Source: Deltaproteobacteria bacterium (GTDB taxonomy: Bacteria > Desulfobacterota > Desulfobaccia > Desulfobaccales > Desulfobaccaceae). From it: 9,709 nucleotides of DNA. Positions 1-6,156 of this stretch are shown here, piece by piece. The stretch is from the NCBI GenBank assembly GCA_016874895.1, contig VGSX01000119.1:1-9709 (forward strand), given 5' to 3'. The notes beneath the pieces are model-generated. The model searched no databases and was not told where the DNA came from. It worked only from the letters and a program-made list of their open reading frames with translations. The first letter of the stretch is position 1. Each line of letters starts with the position of its first letter. The position numbers and the translations under genes were made by a program.

Positions 1-270
1 TGGGTCGGGGATGGAGTGCAGGTCCACGGCAAAGCCGTGATTCTGGGAAGTGATCTCCACCCGGCCGTTGAGAAGATTTTTCACCGGCTGGTTGCCCCCC
101 CGGTGGCCGAACTTGAGCTTAAAGGTGCGCCCGCCCAGGGCCAGTCCCAGGAGCTGGTGACCCAGGCAGATGCCGAACACCGGCTTCTGGCCCAGGCACT
201 GATTGAACTTCACGCCGTAGTCGTAAAGGACCACTTTTTTGCCGGTCCGCTGCTGCCTACTTTCATTGAC
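1..270 (-). pseudogene. carA: carbamoyl-phosphate synthase small subunit (glutaminase) fragment with internal deletion
   Basis: Read on the minus strand from about 249 down to the window edge, the translation gives VVLYDYGVKFN, then PVFGICLGHQLLGLALGG, FGHRGGNQPVKNLLNGRV and EITSQNHGFAVD. These are the signature blocks of the CarA class I glutamine amidotransferase domain, which hydrolyses glutamine to supply ammonia to CarB for carbamoyl phosphate. The nucleophile Cys (GICLGHQ) is present. The first half of CarA is missing. The YDYGVKFN block is joined in frame directly to the block before PVFGICLGHQ, so about 50 residues that normally lie between them, including the SNGPGDP oxyanion motif, are deleted. 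No ATG lies in frame, and an upstream stop (280-282) is the hepT terminator. It is not functional as it stands. It abuts hepT on the same strand. The gene continues past the left edge, so the state of its 3' end is unknown. Identification is very secure; pseudogene status is inferred from the two losses. Confidence 0.88.
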
Positions 271-279
271 TTTAAACTC

Positions 280-626
280 TCAATCACTTATTTTTCCGAG
301 TATTTCTTCTAACAGTGGTATTAAAGCCGGTATATCTTTCCGGGCGGTTTCCCAGAGAATACTTAAATCTACCCCGAAATATTCATGGATGACGACATTG
401 CGCAGATCATTCATCTCCCGCCAGGGGAGTTCCGGGTGCGCCTTTTAATCTGCTCCGGTACATGCCTGGAGGCTTCGCCGATGACGGCAAAATTATACAA
501 GGTCGCCTTGACTTTCGTTTTATCCTGGCAGAATTCTTCGAAAGTCATGCCCTTGAGGTTGTCAAGGATGGCTTCCACGGCCTCCAGGATATCCTCAAGG
601 CGAAATTTCCAGTTTCTGCCCGGCAT
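280..626 (-). pseudogene. hepT: HepT-family toxin (DUF86, HEPN ribonuclease), frameshifted
   Basis: Starts at ATG 626-624 with WKFRLEDILEAVEAIL, MTFEEFCQDK, NFAVIGEASRHVPEQI, typical of HepT/DUF86 toxins. In that frame it stops at 411-413 after 71 residues. From about 435 downwards another frame resumes the family sequence: HPELPWREMNDLRNVVIHEY, then FGVDLSILWETARKDIPALI and a TGA at 280-282. The reconstructed length (about 115 residues) is normal for the family. One missing base between 425 and 445 explains the shift. The catalytic HEPN motif R-X4-H-X-Y (RNVVIHEY) lies entirely beyond the shift, so the first-frame product lacks the RNase site. In the family, HepT is an RNase toxin neutralised by AMPylation of the motif tyrosine by MntA. 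Its start overlaps the end of mntA by about 32 bases, the usual operon arrangement. A sequencing error is the alternative to a real mutation. Confidence 0.88.
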
Positions 627-912
627 TTTTGATATCTTTCAAAATATGATCGCGCAGTTGTCGCTTAAGGGCCTTTTCGGTGACGAGATCAACCCGCCGG
701 CCCAGAATTTCCTCCAGGCGGTACCGTAAACGCAGAAACTCAAATATCCCCATGGGCCGGTTCAGTTCTACAAGCACGTCAACATCACTATCGGGACGAG
801 CTTCCCCCCGGACCGTGGAGCCGAACAGGGCCAGAGATTTTACCCCCCGATCACTCAATTCAGAACGGTGCTGACGCAATACTTCCAAGGTTTGAGTATT
901 CTTGCGCCTCAT
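595..912 (-). CDS. mntA: MntA-like nucleotidyltransferase antitoxin (minimal nucleotidyltransferase)
   Basis: 105 residues, a usual length for a minimal nucleotidyltransferase of the pol-beta superfamily. The active-site signature is clear: LALFGSTVRGEARPDSDVDV, that is G-S-X10-D-X-D with the two metal-binding aspartates, followed by a third region RVDLVTEKAL. In the MntA/HepT type of toxin-antitoxin system this enzyme transfers AMP from ATP to the tyrosine of the HepT R-X4-H-X-Y motif and so silences the toxin. It is the first gene of the operon, with hepT directly downstream and overlapping. Start ATG 912-910 is chosen because the N-terminal helix (TLEVLRQHRSEL) aligns with the family there; no strong Shine-Dalgarno is obvious. 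The frame is intact although its toxin partner is frameshifted, which is tolerable because loss of the toxin does no harm. Confidence 0.9.
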   Translation of the reverse strand: MRRKNTQTLEVLRQHRSELSDRGVKSLALFGSTVRGEARPDSDVDVLVELNRPMGIFEFLRLRYRLEEILGRRVDLVTEKALKRQLRDHILKDIKNAGQKLEISP

Positions 913-1112
913 TGGAATACCTGATTTTGCCTGGTGCCCTTGGGCCCGGAAATGGGCCGGCCCGATTCCTGGGCGGTCTCGAACTATTCCTGGATAATCA
1001 TCTCGCTCTTCCTCAACACATCATTTTGAGCGGAGCGAAGATTTAATATTCGCATTCGGTTAAGAACCTGCACGTCATTCAGGATGACAAAAACAGCCAG
1101 GTTGGAAGAGGC
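913..1112. other. intergenic stretch without an intact gene
   Basis: About 200 bases between mntA and the hicA relic. It holds the palindromic repeat at 1021-1090 and, just upstream of mntA, a GC-rich block (about 935-980) with several GGGCC/GGCCC words. A short minus-strand reading, MIIQE-stop-FETAQESGRPISGPKG, resembles the tail of a HicB-like or similar small protein, but it is too short to assign. No convincing promoter for mntA was picked out. Confidence 0.4.
1021..1090. repeat. palindromic dispersed repeat, copy 1 (two arms)
   Basis: Left arm 1021-1045 (TCATTTTGAGCGGAGCGAAG, then ATTTA) and right arm 1059-1090 (GTTAAGAACCTGCACGTCAT, then TCAGGATGACAA) are imperfect inverted copies of a TCATnCTGAGCGnAGCGAAGnAT type word. 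The right arm also matches, in opposite orientation, the element at 2890-2922 between the methyltransferase and the receptor gene. Such arms can fold into a long hairpin when transcribed. I recognise the word as a common type of intergenic repeat, but cannot name the family. Confidence 0.6.
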
Positions 1113-1340
1113 TCATAATAATTGTAAAAATTCATCGATAGTCATGTCTGCCTATTTTATTATTGCTGCCAGAGTAGACCGTTTGATGGGCCGATGAGCT
1201 GGAACTGTAAGTTTCTACATTTTCCCAGAAGCAATTTTTTCCAGACGTATGTGACTACCTCTCTGACGGTTTACCAACCACCCGGCCCGTTCCATGGCTG
1301 CAGTAACAGCGGGGAATGGCAGGCTGGGAATAACCGTCAT
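1113..1340 (-). pseudogene. hicA: HicA mRNA-interferase toxin with two in-frame TAG codons
   Basis: From ATG 1340-1338 one continuous frame of 76 codons reads AAMERAGWLVNRQRGSHIRL, EKIASGKM, TAG, KLTVPAHRPIKRSTLAAIIK, TAG, ADMTIDEFLQLL and TGA. Apart from the two TAGs (codon 42 at 1215-1217, codon 63 at 1152-1154) it is a full-length HicA: the GSH motif with the catalytic histidine, the VPAHRPIK strand and the C-terminal EFLQLL helix are all present. HicA is a small dsRBD-fold toxin that cleaves mRNA. The family usually has Q at the second TAG (consensus like ILRQAGLT), so a CAG-to-TAG change is the simplest origin. The ATG overlaps the hicB stop in an ATGA, a classic translational coupling. 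The partner hicB is truncated, which supports real decay. Confidence 0.85.
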
Positions 1341-1456
1341 AGGTCAATTTCCCTGACAGAGGCCTTTTCAGGAACCTGCAACGGTTCCTCTTCTTCAAGA
1401 TACAGGGATATCGCCTCCCGGATATCGGCCAGGGCCTCTTTCAGTGGGGAGAGAAA
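1337..1456 (-). pseudogene. hicB: HicB antitoxin, C-terminal fragment
   Basis: An open minus-strand frame of 39 codons with no start codon reads LKEALADIREAISLYLEEEE, then PLQVPEKASVREIDL and TGA at 1337-1339. This is the end of the HicB partial-RNase-H-fold domain (the usual G-D-T-X-E-E-A-X-X-N-I-X-E-A-I helix). The N-terminal half is absent, and an in-frame TAA sits just upstream at 1457-1459. The intact antitoxin would bind HicA and repress the operon. Upstream sequence (1460-1560) shows no HicB homology in any frame that I can see, so the break is a deletion or rearrangement rather than a single point change. Confidence 0.75.
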
Positions 1457-1983
1457 TTATCAGATAATATAGAATGCTAACCTTTTTCTGAACTTAATCA
1501 AGTATAACTCGGAAACGAGACCGGGAATAGTATTTTTTGAAAACCGAAAACTGAAAACGAAAAAGCTACTTTTTTACCGTGAAAATCCCCTCTATGTCAA
1601 TATAGATGAGACCATCTCCCTGTGATATGGGGCAACAGAAGATGTTGGGGTGGACAGAGGGCCTGGATAGTCCTTGGGAAGAGCTTTGCATGCCGGGATC
1701 CATTGGAATATGCACCGTGATAAAAACTTTGATTGACTCAGCCCGCGCCATCGCCCACAATAAAATCATGATCATTGGAAAATCATTGAGTAAGAGTCGG
1801 AGGCTGCTGTGACCCCGACCAAAGCAAAACTGGCCCAAAATATAGAGGCAAGGGTCTGGGGCGTGAAGCCCTGGGAAGCCCCCAAGCTGGCATAAGGCGG
1901 ATTTAATTTTAATCTATTTGTGAGACACTAAACTAGTTTGCCCTTAGGCGCCTCTGACCTTAGGGGAATTGGCTCATATCTTG
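1457..1983. other. gene-poor stretch with fragments only
   Basis: About 520 bases without an intact gene. It holds the phospholipase-D scrap at 1714-1779 and a 28-codon plus-strand reading from GTG 1809 to TAA 1893-1895 (TKAKLAQNIEARVWGVKPWE, then APKLA) that could be the tail of a lost gene. There is also a 90-residue minus-strand open frame (1838-1566) ending GLIYIDIEGIFTVKK, which I cannot assign and which overlaps the phospholipase-D scrap. The stretch 1900-1980 is AT-rich, with CCTTAGG occurring twice, and shows nothing else. Confidence 0.4.
1714..1779 (+). pseudogene. phospholipase D-type nuclease scrap
   Basis: The plus-strand reading VIKTLIDSARAIAHNKIMII matches the second half of single-HKD phospholipase-D endonucleases (Nuc type), where a strand and loop run into H-X-K-X4-D. 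Here the H and K of the motif are present (AHNKIMII), but the expected Asp is replaced by GKSLSKS and the following GSFNF block is missing. Upstream sequence shows no family similarity. This is therefore a scrap of some 20 residues, not a gene. Confidence is moderate because the match is short. Confidence 0.5.
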
Positions 1984-2012
1984 TTGACATTGAGAAAATG
2001 CTCTGCTAAAAG
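1984..2012 (+). promoter_or_regulatory. sigma-70-like promoter
   Basis: TTGACA (1984-1989), a 17-base spacer and TAAAAG (2007-2012). The -35 box is consensus; the -10 box matches TATAAT at three of six positions. It would start a transcript near 2018-2020 that runs through a hairpin and a terminator-like structure before the methyltransferase start. Confidence 0.5.
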
Positions 2013-2017
2013 AATAG

Positions 2018-2128
2018 ACAATGCAGGGGAGAGAACCCCTGGCGAACTGAACCCTTAATAAAATTCGAAAATCTAGTGAAAGCCATGAAGGCCAGCGCTG
2101 GCAGCGCCCCCTTGATGGCTTTTTTTTT
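2018..2128 (+). ncRNA. candidate structured leader or small RNA
   Basis: The stretch between the promoter and the methyltransferase gene would give an RNA of about 110 bases. Its 5' part has a perfect 6-bp hairpin, CAGGGG-AGAGAA-CCCCTG. Its 3' part is a strong terminator (2079-2128). Between them lies an unpaired A-rich linker (CTTAATAAAATTCGAAAATC). It does not match the core of cobalamin, SAM, ZTP, NiCo, fluoride or Moco riboswitches as far as I can recall them. It may be a transcription-attenuating leader of the methyltransferase or a free small RNA. Confidence 0.35.
2079..2128 (+). terminator. intrinsic terminator just upstream of the methyltransferase start
   Basis: AAAGCCAT (2079-2086) pairs with ATGGCTTT (2115-2122), extended inside, after one G-G mismatch, by AAGG (2088-2091) and CCTT (2110-2113). 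The loop contains the palindrome CCAGCGCTGG, and nine Ts follow at 2120-2128. The ATG of the next gene is only 12 bases beyond the T run. No intact plus-strand gene lies upstream for it to terminate, so it looks more like an attenuator or a small-RNA terminator. Confidence 0.65.
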
Positions 2129-2140
2129 CCTCCGGTTGCC

Positions 2141-2842
2141 ATGAAAGAGAAAATCCGCCCCCTATTGTTCTGGGACGCACAGGCCCGTTGGCAGAACACC
2201 TGGTTGCAGCGCTGCGACTATCATCGGGATATCATTCCGCTGATCATCCGGCAGACTTCCCCCGGCTGGAAAGTTTTGGATATCGGCGCCGGGAGCGGGG
2301 CCTTGGCCCTGCCGCTGCAAAATCACGGCTGTAAGGTCACAGCCCTGGAACCTTCCCAGGGCATGCGGGCTTTATTGCGACGCACCGCCGGGGCCCGGCA
2401 GGTTCAGAACTTTACCATCGACGGCCGGACCTGGGAGATGGTCCCGGTGCCCCAGATCAAGGGTTTTCAGCTTATTCTGGCCTGTAACAGTCTCCACCTC
2501 ACTACCCTGGGTTTTAGCCGGGCTTTGGCGAAAATCTTTCAGGCCGGCCCTGAACACGTCTGCGTTATCTCCGAGTCTTGCTTTCTTAAGACTGACACTG
2601 GCCAGTCGGCGTGTGACCATTATCAGTTGAGCTGGCAGCAAAACCTCACTGCCAACAGTTCGCTGGCCTATCGCTCCCTGGCCGAAGCATGGGAGCACTT
2701 CCACCACCGTTGGGACCGCCTCCCCACCCTTGACGAGAAAAACTCCCTGCAGGCGCAATTGCAGTACCGGGACAACTTTTATTGGCTCTGGCAAAACGCT
2801 TACCTCACTGTCTGGTGGTGGTCGCGAATTTCCATGGGGTAA
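2141..2842 (+). CDS. class I SAM-dependent methyltransferase
   Basis: 233 residues with a Rossmann-type methyltransferase fold. Motif I is WKVLDIGAGSGALALPL (about residues 44-60), the SAM-binding glycine loop. It is followed by the acidic strand end VTALEPSQGMRALL (about 67-80), a motif II-like region with the late strand FQLILACNSLHL (about 110-121), and an aromatic C-terminus rich in Trp and Tyr. The substrate cannot be told from the sequence. ATG 2141 is the only sensible start: motif I lies at the usual distance, the T run ends 12 bases upstream, and no good Shine-Dalgarno is seen (TCCTCCGG instead of GGAGG), so translation initiation may be weak. It converges on the receptor gene, and with it and the tetrapyrrole-methylase relic it may belong to a tetrapyrrole or metal locus; that is inference. 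The frame is intact and is one of the few healthy genes here. Confidence 0.85.
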   Translation: MKEKIRPLLFWDAQARWQNTWLQRCDYHRDIIPLIIRQTSPGWKVLDIGAGSGALALPLQNHGCKVTALEPSQGMRALLRRTAGARQVQNFTIDGRTWEMVPVPQIKGFQLILACNSLHLTTLGFSRALAKIFQAGPEHVCVISESCFLKTDTGQSACDHYQLSWQQNLTANSSLAYRSLAEAWEHFHHRWDRLPTLDEKNSLQAQLQYRDNFYWLWQNAYLTVWWWSRISMG

Positions 2843-2889
2843 CAGTGGCACTACGAGGAGGAAAAGAATAATCTGGCACACTGCGCGAC

Positions 2890-2922
2890 TTTGTCATCCT
2901 GAACGTCGTGAAGGATCTTAAC
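2890..2922. repeat. dispersed repeat, copy 2
   Basis: TTTGTCATCCTGAACGTCGT, then GAAGGATCTTAAC. Its reverse complement aligns almost base for base with 1059-1090 (shared GTTAAGA, CCT, CACG and TTCAGGATGACAAA, with few mismatches). It lies between the convergent methyltransferase and receptor genes, only a few bases beyond the receptor stop codon, and only one arm of the palindrome is evident. Confidence 0.6.
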
Positions 2923-2924
2923 TC

Positions 2925-5018
2925 TCAATGAACAGTAGATACTTTACTGCGCTTAGTATTATGAAGAAAGGTATAAAATTCCGCATACTTTTTTATAGGG
3001 ACAGAAGCTTCCACATCGAAGGTCACATAAGATGGTTGGTTCCATACCCGCAAGTTGGTGTTATACAGGGTATTATTGTTGTAAATCACTTTCTGATCGG
3101 AGACATAGGTCATATACAGGGCAATTTTTTCCTGGAACTTCCCTTTGTATTGCATGCCTAAGTTGATTTTGTGGGGCGGCAGTCCGGGGACTTCATTAAA
3201 GCTCCGATCCTGGGGTGCTACGAATTGGGCCACAAACGGGTCCCCTGAAGTTTTGCTCTTCTGAAAGGTATAATTCCCAAAAGCCGTAAAACCATAGGGA
3301 AGCTTTTGGGAAACCTGAAATTCCATCCCATAAAGGACGGCCCGGCCAATATTGTATGACACGAAGTTAATCAGGTCAAAGTGAATAAAATTATTAATTA
3401 TATAACAGTAAGGCGAGAGTTCCACACTGGTCTCGCCGCCGCGATTATATTTCACGCCACCTTGAAACATTAAGCCGTCTTCTTCCTTCAGCTTGATATT
3501 TCGGAAAAAACTGGAATAAGGTTCATTGTCCTGGGTATAATGCCAGTAAAATTCCGGGCTGGTGGCCAACCGCAATGCTCGGGCGACACTTACATAAGCC
3601 AGGCTATCGGTGCCAAAAAGGTGGGTGAACTTCAGGGTGGGCGCCACCCCACTCTGATTTAGATTTTGGTTGATCAAATCAGGTTGGGCTCTCCCTGCCG
3701 GGCCGGGGCTGGCCGTCAGTTGCGAATACCGAAGTCCTGGGGTCAGGATGAATTTTTCCTGAAAACTGATATCATCCATGAGATAAATGCCCAGAATTTC
3801 CGAATGGACGTAATTCCCATTCTGTCTGACAAAATTCACTCTATTGTAGCGGAAGTCATCTGACAAAATTTTATCGCCCCGATCGGTGTATTTGCAATAA
3901 TCGACCCCAAAAGTGAAGGTGTGGTTTTGATACGTGTGGCGATAAGATGCATCCGTGCCATAGGAATCATCGTCAAATATCACCTTGTGAAAAATCCGGT
4001 TCAAATTCACCCGGGTGTTATATGCCTCCCGCCGGCCGTTGTTCTTCCAAAAACGAGCCTTGAACAATCCCTGGCTCGTCACCTGCTGTTCATAGCCCAC
4101 ATCGAAGATGATCCTGTCTTTGGTCCAGGAACTGCCCGGTTCAGGGTAGGCTCCCATGCCGCCGTACATAATATCCCCATCCGAGGGGACATAAGCAGGA
4201 TTAACAGGACTGTTGTACAAGGGCGAATCGTAATCTTTGGCACCGCGGTTATTTACCAGAAAACCCTTGGTAACCGAAAGGAACTGGACATTGGCAAAAA
4301 GCTTACCCTGCCAGGGCAGGTTGAGGCCGAGGTAGGTGTTGATATTTTTTATGCGAAAGTTGCCATTCCAGAGATAGCCGTCACTGGAAGAGTACCCACC
4401 ACTGACGGTATACTCGAAAATCCCCGACCCCGGTTGCCAACCATGGAAGAAGTTGGTAATGGCGGTATCGTAGCTTGCCAGACCGCCCTGAACCTCTATT
4501 TGGGGGGTTGGGGTTGGTTTTTTCGTGACGAGATTTATTACCCCGCCCAAGTAGTTCCCATACCGGGGATCGCTGACCCCTTTGATGAGTTCGATATGGT
4601 CAACGTTATTCAGCGGGATGGTGGTCCAATCGATAAAATAACCTCCTGCCGTGCCATTTGTATTCAAAGGACGGCCATCAATCGTCAAAAGAATCCGGCG
4701 TGAGCCAAAACCCCGAATCTTGATGGAGTCATCATCCAGGGCGCCCCCCACCTGCTGTAACCGTTGGACATCCACCCCGGGCTGCCGCTGGAGCGCCCCA
4801 TCCAGCGTCGTGCCAATCCCCTGCAGCAGGATTTCCGGTTTAATCACCGTCATGTTCGGGGTCTGAGCACTGGTTCTGGCCTCCTGTTCTGAAATTTCAA
4901 TTTCATGCAATTGGAACAAGTCCGGAATTTTCTTGGGCTCCTCTGCAAGGACTGCTGTAAGCCACAATCCCATCAAAGAGACGGCAAACCCCGTTCCCCA
5001 TAAGATGCTTCTCCCCAT
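2925..5018 (-). CDS. TonB-dependent outer-membrane receptor, C-terminus truncated
   Basis: 697 residues. A signal peptide (MGRSILWGTGFAVSLMGLWL, then TAVLA, cleavage near residue 25) exports it. The plug domain (about 50-170) shows LDGALQRQPGVDVQRLQQVG, IKIRGFGSRRILLTIDGRPL, IELIKGVSDPRYGNYLGGVI and NLVTKK. The rest is a 22-strand-type barrel with alternating aromatic and polar residues. It would take up a scarce ligand (siderophore, corrinoid or metal complex) with energy from TonB-ExbBD; EIEISEQE near residue 40 may be the TonB box. ATG 5018-5016 fits the signal peptide, with GGGGGTAGAGG upstream. The end is odd: after YAEFYTFLHNT the family normally continues for about 25 residues to a last strand ending in Phe or another aromatic, but here it runs KRSKVSTVH and stops beside the repeat. 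Losing the last strand should harm BAM-dependent assembly. The ligand is unknown. Confidence 0.88.
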   Translation of the reverse strand: MGRSILWGTGFAVSLMGLWLTAVLAEEPKKIPDLFQLHEIEISEQEARTSAQTPNMTVIKPEILLQGIGTTLDGALQRQPGVDVQRLQQVGGALDDDSIKIRGFGSRRILLTIDGRPLNTNGTAGGYFIDWTTIPLNNVDHIELIKGVSDPRYGNYLGGVINLVTKKPTPTPQIEVQGGLASYDTAITNFFHGWQPGSGIFEYTVSGGYSSSDGYLWNGNFRIKNINTYLGLNLPWQGKLFANVQFLSVTKGFLVNNRGAKDYDSPLYNSPVNPAYVPSDGDIMYGGMGAYPEPGSSWTKDRIIFDVGYEQQVTSQGLFKARFWKNNGRREAYNTRVNLNRIFHKVIFDDDSYGTDASYRHTYQNHTFTFGVDYCKYTDRGDKILSDDFRYNRVNFVRQNGNYVHSEILGIYLMDDISFQEKFILTPGLRYSQLTASPGPAGRAQPDLINQNLNQSGVAPTLKFTHLFGTDSLAYVSVARALRLATSPEFYWHYTQDNEPYSSFFRNIKLKEEDGLMFQGGVKYNRGGETSVELSPYCYIINNFIHFDLINFVSYNIGRAVLYGMEFQVSQKLPYGFTAFGNYTFQKSKTSGDPFVAQFVAPQDRSFNEVPGLPPHKINLGMQYKGKFQEKIALYMTYVSDQKVIYNNNTLYNTNLRVWNQPSYVTFDVEASVPIKKYAEFYTFLHNTKRSKVSTVH

Positions 5019-5079
5019 AGCTGCCTCTACCCCCTTTTGTTAGATCTGCCAATTATCAGATACTGTTCTAGACCACATA
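5019..5079. promoter_or_regulatory. short upstream region of the receptor gene
   Basis: Only about 60 bases separate the receptor start from the end of the preceding minus-strand frame. The stretch holds a purine-rich ribosome binding site (GGGGGTAGAGG on the minus strand, about 5024-5034) and is otherwise AT-rich. I found no cobalamin-riboswitch box and no clear Fur-like palindrome. Confidence 0.35.
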
Positions 5080-5280
5080 TCAAAGACACAGCTCTCTACG
5101 GCCGAGGTGGGCGACCGGCATCGACGCCAGTATAAATACAGCCCCAATGCCCCCAAAGAAGAAAACACTGGAACTATCCACCGTGAGCGGTTGACTCTCC
5201 CTCAGACAATACCCCCCCATCGTCGGTGAGGAGTCATATCCAGCCAGTGAACCATGGAAATTCGCGCCGACATGCTGAAG
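5080..5280 (-). pseudogene. C-terminal tail of an unidentified membrane protein
   Basis: In the minus-strand frame ending TGA at 5080, the reading is GSLAGYDSSPTMGGYCLRES, then QPLTVD, then SVFFFGGIGAVFILASMPVA and HLGRREL. The hydrophobic stretch of about 20 residues followed by GRRE looks like a last transmembrane helix with a positive cytoplasmic end, perhaps of a major-facilitator-type transporter (weak resemblance only). It overlaps the out-of-frame end of the tetrapyrrole-methylase relic, so it cannot be the same protein. It is probably the end of a gene whose front was lost when the two sequences were joined near 5275. Confidence 0.3.
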
Positions 5281-5891
5281 GCCAGAGCCAAGGGCAACGC
5301 GCCGGGATAGCATTCCCTTAACATGGAAAAGAGTTCCTTGAGTTCCGTAACGCCCATGTAAAATACCATGGTGCTGGGATGGCGGGCCAGGTCTTTGACC
5401 ACTGCTGCAGCGCTGTCTCGATCATGGGTAAGAAACAATGGTGAGGTTTGCATGACGAAGCGCGCCTCGTGCTGCAGACTGGATTTTTTCAGGGCAGCCA
5501 TGGCGGCCGGAAAGGCTCCCACTCCCCGAATATTCTCCACCTGCTGCGGCTCAAGTCACTCGCTCAACCAATGGGCCGGACCGAAGTGACCGGGGGCGCC
5601 GCTGTCCAGCAGGGCCACCGTCTTCCCTTGGTCCAACTTTTCTTTGATCTGCCGGACCAGACCTTCCCAGATCTTTGCCAAGTCCTGATGATAAGCCTGT
5701 TTTTCCTCCGGCTGCAACTCTTTCCAGGGTTTGCCCTGGTAAATCATCATGCCCTGCCAGGAATTGGCCAGGATGGGATCATGGTTTAATCGGACCGGAA
5801 ACCTTTGCTGCATTTCGGCATCGCACAGAATATAGTCAGCCTTTTGCATGACCTCTAGCAAAGGGCAAAATGACAACCCAAAATTCCTCAT
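5202..5891 (-). pseudogene. tetrapyrrole (corrin/porphyrin) methylase relic with in-frame TGA
   Basis: Two open frames, 5891-5556 and 5540-5202, lie in the same reading frame, separated by a TGA (5556-5558) and five sense codons. Read through, they give EVMQKADYILCDAEM, a central helical part, GKTVALLDSGAPGHFGPAHW, LSE-stop-LEPQQVENIRGVGAFPAAMAALKK, and later DLARHPSTMVFYMGVTELKE and YPGALPLALAF. This is the order found in SAM-dependent tetrapyrrole methylases of the CbiF/CobA superfamily: the GDP-X-X-Y-G-P loop (here degenerate, SGAPGHFGP), then V-X-G-V-X-X-F-X-A-A, then the M-hydrophobic-M strand. The N-terminal SAM loop (VGxGPGDP) is replaced by unrelated sequence fused to the IS21-type relic. 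Homology also fails after LALAF (about 5275), so both ends are lost. The TGA probably arose from TGG. The exact methylation position cannot be assigned. Confidence 0.65.
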
Positions 5892-6156
5892 GGCTTGCCG
5901 GGTTTACGGCAAAAGTATTTGGGAGATCCACCGGGAGACCGGGCATGATCGGAAGACTATTCGGAAGGCCTTAAACCAGGAGCCTTTTGCCTATAGGCCC
6001 TGGGAAAGACAAGAATTGCCAGTTTTAGGGCCGTATCAGGCGATCATTGATCAATGTTTGGAGGGGGATAAAGAGGGGCCCCGCAAGCAGCGGCATACGG
6101 TGAGGGGGATTTTCCTGTGGCTGCAGCAGGTGGCCGCTTGGAATTGTATTCACTAG
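5848..6156 (+). pseudogene. istA: IS21-family transposase IstA, N-terminal fragment
   Basis: From about 5884 the frame reads FLMACRVYGKSIWEIHRETG, HDRKTIRKALNQEPFAYRPW, VLGPYQAIIDQCLEGD and RKQRHTVRGIFLWLQQ. This matches the start of IS21-type IstA proteins: a helix-turn-helix (KSIWEIHRETGHDRKTIRKA), a linker rich in Pro and Arg, and the RKQRHTA-R-I segment. It then runs into QVAAWNCIH and stops, before the DDE catalytic core. Family members continue with a G-Y-X-G-X-Y-X-T-V block that is not present in any frame. The ATG at 5848 lies inside methylase-derived sequence; the junction between the two genes is about 5875-5890. IstB is absent. The element is dead. Confidence 0.7.

Noticed and set aside
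16..312. 98-codon plus-strand open frame
   Set aside because: It is the antisense of the carA fragment, whose minus-strand translation carries clear glutaminase motifs.
1566..1838. 90-codon minus-strand open frame ending GIFTVKK
   Set aside because: No recognisable domain, and it overlaps the phospholipase-D scrap on the other strand; left as unassigned in the gap description.
3921..4703. 260-codon plus-strand open frame
   Set aside because: It is a long shadow inside the receptor gene; the minus-strand frame has a signal peptide, plug motifs and barrel pattern, and the shadow has no recognisable domain.
5019..5100. Cobalamin riboswitch before the receptor
   Set aside because: No B12-box-like GCCACTG word or expected core was found, and the spacing is too short.
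5541..5570. Selenocysteine at the internal TGA of the methylase relic
   Set aside because: The position is not a redox or Cys position in the family, I see no clear SECIS-like hairpin after it, and the gene is truncated at both ends.
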